Below are positions 60,501 through 64,000 of a stretch of 64,000 bases of DNA, piece by piece (within the stretch, counting starts at the first letter, position 1; every line of letters starts with the position of its first letter). The position numbers and the translations under genes are program-made. This DNA is from Alphaproteobacteria bacterium (GTDB lineage: Bacteria > Pseudomonadota > Alphaproteobacteria > Micropepsales > Micropepsaceae): contig JAATGP010000004.1 of assembly GCA_015654635.1 (NCBI GenBank), forward strand, positions 186,001 to 250,000, read 5' to 3'. The notes under the pieces are model-generated. The model had not been told where the DNA came from. It searched no databases and worked only from the letters and a program-made list of their open reading frames with translations.

Positions 60501-62450
60501 ATTGGCGCGCTGGCCTTCGCCAATGCTGTTGCCTTCGAAATCCGGACGGATGCCGATCAAGGCTTCGTGATTAAGGACGGGGATTTCCGTCGTCTTCGCC
60601 GTAACGCGGCCGCCGGGCTCATGAATGGCGATGCGAATGCGCGCCCGCAAGGGCAGCGTGGTATCAGCGACGTCCCCGAGCTTGGCCGTGGCGGTGGTAA
60701 CGCCTGTCGCATCGGTCGCGGGCACGGTGAGGGCCACATCGGTGTCGGAGAAGGTGTCGTCCATCCGTCCGAACTGCCAGCCCTTAAAGGCAGGGAATGG
60801 ATTGGGATCGGCGGTGATGCGGGCTTCGCCTTCTCCGGTCAGCCCGCTCGCGGGCGCACCATAGAGAAAGCGGCTTTCGGCTTTAATCTTAATATCACCA
60901 CCGGGTTTGACGCTGGCGGTCTCTGCCGTCAGCGTGACTTTCAGCTTTTGCGGTATGAAATCCTGCACATCGAACTGCACGCGGCCGACCGGCTCGGCAT
61001 CTTTCGAGGTATCGACAAAGGCGGCGATCTGCCAACGGCCATGCGGGGCGCTGGACGAAAGCGGCAGTTTCCAAGCAGCAGTTCCGGCTTGCAGGGCGTT
61101 GCCAGGAATGGTGACACGGCCGACTTCCAAACCATCGGGACGGGTCGCAACCAAGGTCAACGGCGCGTTGGCCGCGGCACCGACGCGATCGCGCAACAGC
61201 GCGGTGAGGAAGACCTGCTCGCCGGGGCGATAAACGCCGCGCTCGGTATAAAGATAGGCATCAAGTGGTCCTGGGACGTCGCGACCCGAGACGCCACGGT
61301 CCGTGAGGTCGAAAGCCGAGCGGCGCAAATCGATGAAGGAAAAATCGCCATTATCGCCATAGGCCATCACCACCACGGGCTCATCGCCACCCTTGGCACG
61401 TAAAAGTCCAGCAGAGAAATCGGCGCGGCCCGAGGAATCGGTTTTGATGCTGGCAAGTTCGTTGTTGTTGCGCGCCACCAAAGTGAGCTTGATGCCGCCG
61501 AGCGGTTTGGCACTGGCGTAAGAGCGGACAAAGACCGAGAGCCCGGAAGCGCCTTTGAACGTGGTCAGCGCCATATCGGAATCGACTACCCACTGTACCG
61601 CCATTTCATTGGAATCGTAGTCTTCACCGTTCCCGATTTTCTCTTTCTTCTTGGCGGCGTCGGTAGCGATCAGGACATAAGCACCGGGCTTGCGATTTTT
61701 CAGAAGCGCGTCAACGGGAATGAGCGTGACGACGGTGTCGTTCTTGACATTGGCGACGTCCATCGTGCCTTGCCAGACCAGCGAACCCTGGTTGTTCTGG
61801 ATTTCGCTGGCGCCCCAGGAATAGAGGGTGGTCTCGTCCACCGTGCCGCTTTCGATTTGCGAAAGCAGCCGGTCACCGACGCGGATCAGCTTGACCGTCA
61901 CTTTGGCAACATTGACCGTTGTGAGCGGCACACCCTTGGCGTTGTTGCGCGGCAGGATGATGCCGCCGGAAAATTGCACGATGGAGGGCTTGTCGCGCAG
62001 CTCCACGGGAATCGTTTCGGCTTCCACCAATTTGCCGCCGGATGCGGAAGGAAAGCCCGCTTTGATGGTGACATTATAGGTCTTAGAAAAATCGAGGCCG
62101 GCCAGACACAGATGGTCACTCACCACCCGCATCGCCACACGGGTTTCGGGATCGACGGCAATGTAATCTTGATAATGGGTGCGGCCCGTTCCATCGAGGC
62201 CGCGGGTAAAGACGAGGCAGGCTTCGGCCTGCGGTTTGGTGGTATCGATATCGACGCGCCGGAAGGCAAATTCACCGCCTGCTTCGGCCGATTTCACCGA
62301 GGTCAGCTCGCCCATGCCGCCGGAAAGACGCGCGAAAACACCTTCGCCGGCATGCTTGCTACCGAGGAAATAGAGCCCGCCTACAACAACCAACACGACC
62401 GCCAGCAAGACGCCGCCACCGATCGTGAGCCATTTTTGATGTTGGCTCAT
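57558..62450 (-). CDS. Bacterial alpha-2-macroglobulin with thioester
   Basis: 1630 aa from ATG 62450, which follows a strong GGGGGTGGGGA site; the track adds 19 residues. An N-terminal TM anchor (WLTIGGGVLLAVVLVVVGGLYFLG, no lipobox) precedes MG domains (PLGGIKLTLVARNN, RGVYRPGEQVFLTALLRDR), a bait-like region, and the thioester motif YGCIEQTTSRAAP in the alpha/alpha-toroid domain (LDMQNPSGNFGMWG). Family role: it traps proteases in the periplasm, protecting the envelope when it is breached; the intact Cys-Gln thioester favours covalent trapping. Operon partner of pbpC, which would repair the wall. Confidence 0.93.
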   Translation of the reverse strand: MSQHQKWLTIGGGVLLAVVLVVVGGLYFLGSKHAGEGVFARLSGGMGELTSVKSAEAGGEFAFRRVDIDTTKPQAEACLVFTRGLDGTGRTHYQDYIAVDPETRVAMRVVSDHLCLAGLDFSKTYNVTIKAGFPSASGGKLVEAETIPVELRDKPSIVQFSGGIILPRNNAKGVPLTTVNVAKVTVKLIRVGDRLLSQIESGTVDETTLYSWGASEIQNNQGSLVWQGTMDVANVKNDTVVTLIPVDALLKNRKPGAYVLIATDAAKKKEKIGNGEDYDSNEMAVQWVVDSDMALTTFKGASGLSVFVRSYASAKPLGGIKLTLVARNNNELASIKTDSSGRADFSAGLLRAKGGDEPVVVMAYGDNGDFSFIDLRRSAFDLTDRGVSGRDVPGPLDAYLYTERGVYRPGEQVFLTALLRDRVGAAANAPLTLVATRPDGLEVGRVTIPGNALQAGTAAWKLPLSSSAPHGRWQIAAFVDTSKDAEPVGRVQFDVQDFIPQKLKVTLTAETASVKPGGDIKIKAESRFLYGAPASGLTGEGEARITADPNPFPAFKGWQFGRMDDTFSDTDVALTVPATDATGVTTATAKLGDVADTTLPLRARIRIAIHEPGGRVTAKTTEIPVLNHEALIGIRPDFEGNSIGEGQRANFQVIAVDAFGKRIELAGVTYSWVREDTTYQWYQGEGNWKYKSATRDRLITSGTVKIAAGAPLRLGQAMAWGTYRLTLTDAKSGASSSFRYYSGWAASSAGDRPDRIPVAADKPSYRIGETAHVRLKPTASGKALVVVASDKIFLSKTVDAPAGGATVDIAISPEWGAGAYVLVTDYRPLDEASGHEPVRSVGLVWLAVDNGPHTLTALIGGPQKILPRQKLTIPVTVKGLASGEEAYLTLAAVDEGILQLTDYKSPDPNGYYFGKRRLGVEMRDDYGRLIKSEKGAVGPMREGGDAFGGRALAVVPVKTVSLYSGLVKVGASGLVNVPIDVPDFNGELRLMAVVVSATKLGHSDRALTVRDAVVADVVLPRFLAPGDRAQAALNLNNVEGKPGDYVAAISVSGPLGLAGGAQTIVKQTLAHGQRVLVPVEVQGRGIGIANVTLKLTGPGGFAVTHSWGIEVRSPQLDIARDDTVAFPVGATFIADKTLVSDIVPGTQNVALTISAAHGFANVPGLLKWLDKYPYGCIEQTTSRAAPLLVFNDLADLAGLPRDAALRDREQKAVDAVLDMQNPSGNFGMWGPGSDADPFISVYALDFLLQAKDKGYVVANDSLRRGLVWLKRIASSTSSDDSARAYAFYLLARAGQVNVSDLRYFSDTRGPNWSSIMAAAMTGAAASEVGDRSRAVYGFERARDIAFKANPKAYPGGEYGSYLRDVSAATALAATSGMGTLVPAFLSKVESIDMRLNWTTTQEKAWMLRAAYELTKQRTKLAILINGQPAQPRDGAIRLTPNYGELERGITFLNRGDASVWRTVSVQGLPATPLPAMTNGITLVKATWTLSGSPADLANIHQNDRLVIELSGRVPNNYARQVGLIDLLPAGFEIEQVLKGDEGKPYNLNGTLIELSLADKRDDRFVAAFTVGSRYSYGDRRGLDVQPGFRAAYVVRAVGAGSFAAPAAVAEDMYAPGVMARTAMATVTIKP

Positions 62451-62549
62451 TCCCCACCCCCAAGCCGTTCCCAACACGACTCTACAGCGGCTCTCGAAGT
62501 GCGGCAATCAAGCCGCACCGTGATTCGTGTGTAATAGATGGACTGAAAA

Positions 62550-63965
62550 TCAATGACGCTGTTTGGCCGGCGGCGGACAATCCACCCGGCCGTTCTGAAA
62601 CAGGCATTGGCGCTGGATGCGACCCAGACTGTTATAAACATCAACGGTCCAACGTTCGCCGGCTTGGCTGGCCGCTGTCTTAGTCAGCAACAAAAAGCCG
62701 AAGCCGCCGACCGAAATACCATCATGGACATGGACACCGTAGGAGCCTTGAAAGATGGCGCCGCGCAGGTTCGCCGGCGTGACATCGAGAAGATCGCCGC
62801 CAAAGCCCGCCACAACCTGCGGCGGCACGTGGTTCGCAGGCTCGTAATTGATCGCCTCGAAGGTATGGATATGCCCCGACAGCAACAGGCTGACGGGCGA
62901 CGGGATGCCATGCTCGCCTGCCGCTGCCATCAAAGTGAGATTGCCCCCCACCGGCAGGCCGAGCGGCCCGGTGACGAGACCCCAGATCGGACGATGCATC
63001 AGCAGCCATGTCGGGGGCGGGGCTTTGGCGAGGTCCGCGAACTCTCGGGCGTAGACCGGCAGAGCTTTGTCTACCAAAGTCTGCTCCGCCACATCGACAT
63101 CGTCGCCAACGACCAAATTGAGGCCCTGGAAGAGAACGGAATACGGCGCCAGATGCTCTGGACAGGCAGCAGCAGGATCGTATGCCAAGGGTCCAAGCAG
63201 GCGCAGGAAGCCGGGACCAGCGCGCCTGCAATCCTCATGATTACCCCGCACAATCACCCAAGGGGCGACCGCCAGAAGCGAGGCAGCGGGAGTGAAAAAA
63301 TCGGCATCCCAACTCGGCCAATTATCGCCAAAGGGCGTGCCCTCGCAGCCTTTGAAGGTGGCCGGGCAAGCGCTCTCCCGGTAGAGATAGTCGCCGACGT
63401 GGATGACAAGATCCGGCTTCAACCGCGCAGCCATGACGGCCAGCACCGGGAAAGGCCACATTTCCGGCTTCGAGCAGTCCTGCAGCGTGGTGCCCTTGAT
63501 GCGGCAGCCGGTATCGCCGAGCACCAGGATGCGCGTGGGGTCTGGCGTCGCGAGTGCGAGCGGGACCACCTCAAGGGGGGCTTCCGTTTCGATTTTCTGC
63601 CGCGGCTCGATTTGCGGGGGGAAGAAGGCAAGCGCGGCCTGTTTGGTACCGGCCGGGATGACCGCCGTGCAGACGGTAAGGAAATGCCGGTCCTCCGTCG
63701 CGCGTTTCTGCATCGGAGATTGGCGGAGATCGAGGACGATTTCGGGACAATCCGCCCCTGCAACCACTGTCCGCGCTTCGAGAACACCGCCAGGACCAAA
63801 TTGCGTCCAGACCGCTTTTAGCGTGCCCGTGCGTGCCATAGCGATCCCGGCATCGGCCATCCCCGCTGCCGGGGAGACGGAAAGCTTCTCAGGGCGTGCA
63901 GCGCAAGCTTCGGTTGCTGAAAAATACAGGACAAGGGCAGAAATCAGGGCGACACGCGCGATCAT
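62550..63965 (-). CDS. Secreted calcineurin-like metallophosphoesterase
   Basis: 471 aa from ATG 63965 (AGAGG eight bases upstream); ATG 63971 is the alternative. Signal peptide about 1-22 (ALVLYFSATEACA). Metallophosphatase motifs in order: LVLGDTGCR, HVGDYLYR, VIVRGNHEDC, LLMHRPIWG and SGHIHTFE, giving the usual two-metal site. A separate N-terminal beta domain of about 130 residues precedes the catalytic part. Several Cys pairs fit a periplasmic location. Substrate unknown (phosphomonoester, diester or nucleotide). It lies 99 bp upstream of the alpha-2-macroglobulin gene, in the same direction, perhaps co-transcribed. Confidence 0.88.
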   Translation of the reverse strand: MIARVALISALVLYFSATEACAARPEKLSVSPAAGMADAGIAMARTGTLKAVWTQFGPGGVLEARTVVAGADCPEIVLDLRQSPMQKRATEDRHFLTVCTAVIPAGTKQAALAFFPPQIEPRQKIETEAPLEVVPLALATPDPTRILVLGDTGCRIKGTTLQDCSKPEMWPFPVLAVMAARLKPDLVIHVGDYLYRESACPATFKGCEGTPFGDNWPSWDADFFTPAASLLAVAPWVIVRGNHEDCRRAGPGFLRLLGPLAYDPAAACPEHLAPYSVLFQGLNLVVGDDVDVAEQTLVDKALPVYAREFADLAKAPPPTWLLMHRPIWGLVTGPLGLPVGGNLTLMAAAGEHGIPSPVSLLLSGHIHTFEAINYEPANHVPPQVVAGFGGDLLDVTPANLRGAIFQGSYGVHVHDGISVGGFGFLLLTKTAASQAGERWTVDVYNSLGRIQRQCLFQNGRVDCPPPAKQRH

Positions 63966-64000
63966 AGCCATATCCTCTGCCTATCGCCTTCCCACGTCGA

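Noticed and set aside
58053-61403. Long plus-strand ORFs (476 and 366 aa) opposite the alpha-2-macroglobulin gene
   Set aside because: Mirror frames of a well-supported gene; no motifs.

Overview
The window is GC-rich, gene-dense bacterial chromosome and almost certainly alphaproteobacterial. The evidence is a 180-kDa-class NAD-glutamate dehydrogenase, a fused PntA with the tiny aa3-oxidase subunit IV gene upstream of it, and a pyk / DUF1036 / N-formylglutamate amidohydrolase / DUF2312 (GapR-type) neighbourhood. A one-cysteine 41-aa L36 and a perfect TTAA-N7-TTAA CtrA box agree with this. The overall style resembles Rhizomicrobium/Micropepsaceae-like lineages, but that placement is only an impression. 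I saw no rRNA, tRNA, CRISPR array or intact insertion sequence.

Layout. 0-9.7 kb is a patchy envelope/accessory stretch. It holds a partial LpxR-type lipid A deacylase, small secreted proteins and lipoproteins, a frameshifted membrane protein, and an AT-rich orphan small gene between two diverged ~80-bp direct repeats. It also holds small CGGCAA/TTGCCG elements, a KPVTINK-repeat secreted protein, a rhomboid protease, a PAS_5 protein and a tandem PilZ protein. 9.7-19 kb carries NAD-glutamate dehydrogenase, a CtrA-box promoter region, an exonuclease-cupin pair, a TMEM175-type channel and a response regulator-HisKA_2 kinase operon. 19.4-27 kb holds TCA-cycle genes sucCD and sucAB, split by an oppositely oriented acyltransferase gene. 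27-35.8 kb has a phosphatase, a candidate structured sRNA, a lolA-glutamine amidotransferase-MOSC operon and gpsA-YciI-(Cap15-like)-YciI-EVE, then two related GNAT acetyltransferases. 36-41.2 kb holds a CPA2 antiporter, pntAB and the oxidase subunit IV gene. 41.4-49.7 kb has an alpha/beta hydrolase, a sigma-54 response regulator, the GapR-pyk cluster and a PMA-type proton-pumping ATPase. 49.8-64 kb contains a ParD-like regulator fused in an operon to a methionine aminopeptidase, a TPR protein, rpmJ, an MltB-type transglycosylase, a TSUP permease, a GH5 lipoprotein, an alpha-2-macroglobulin/small protein/PBP1C operon and a metallophosphoesterase.

Most of the window is housekeeping metabolism (glutamate to 2-oxoglutarate to succinate, transhydrogenase, pyruvate kinase) and cell-envelope maintenance. 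The places that most deserve follow-up are four. (1) An orphan two-TM plus beta-barrel protein resembles the CBASS effector Cap15 and is inserted in the gpsA operon without a visible nucleotide cyclase. (2) A toxin-antitoxin-like operon pairs a ParD-like protein with a complete methionine aminopeptidase behind a large palindromic operator. (3) An intergenic transcription unit has its own operator-like palindrome, a long stem, anti-Shine-Dalgarno C-rich stretches and a strong terminator. (4) An orphan small gene lies between direct repeats.
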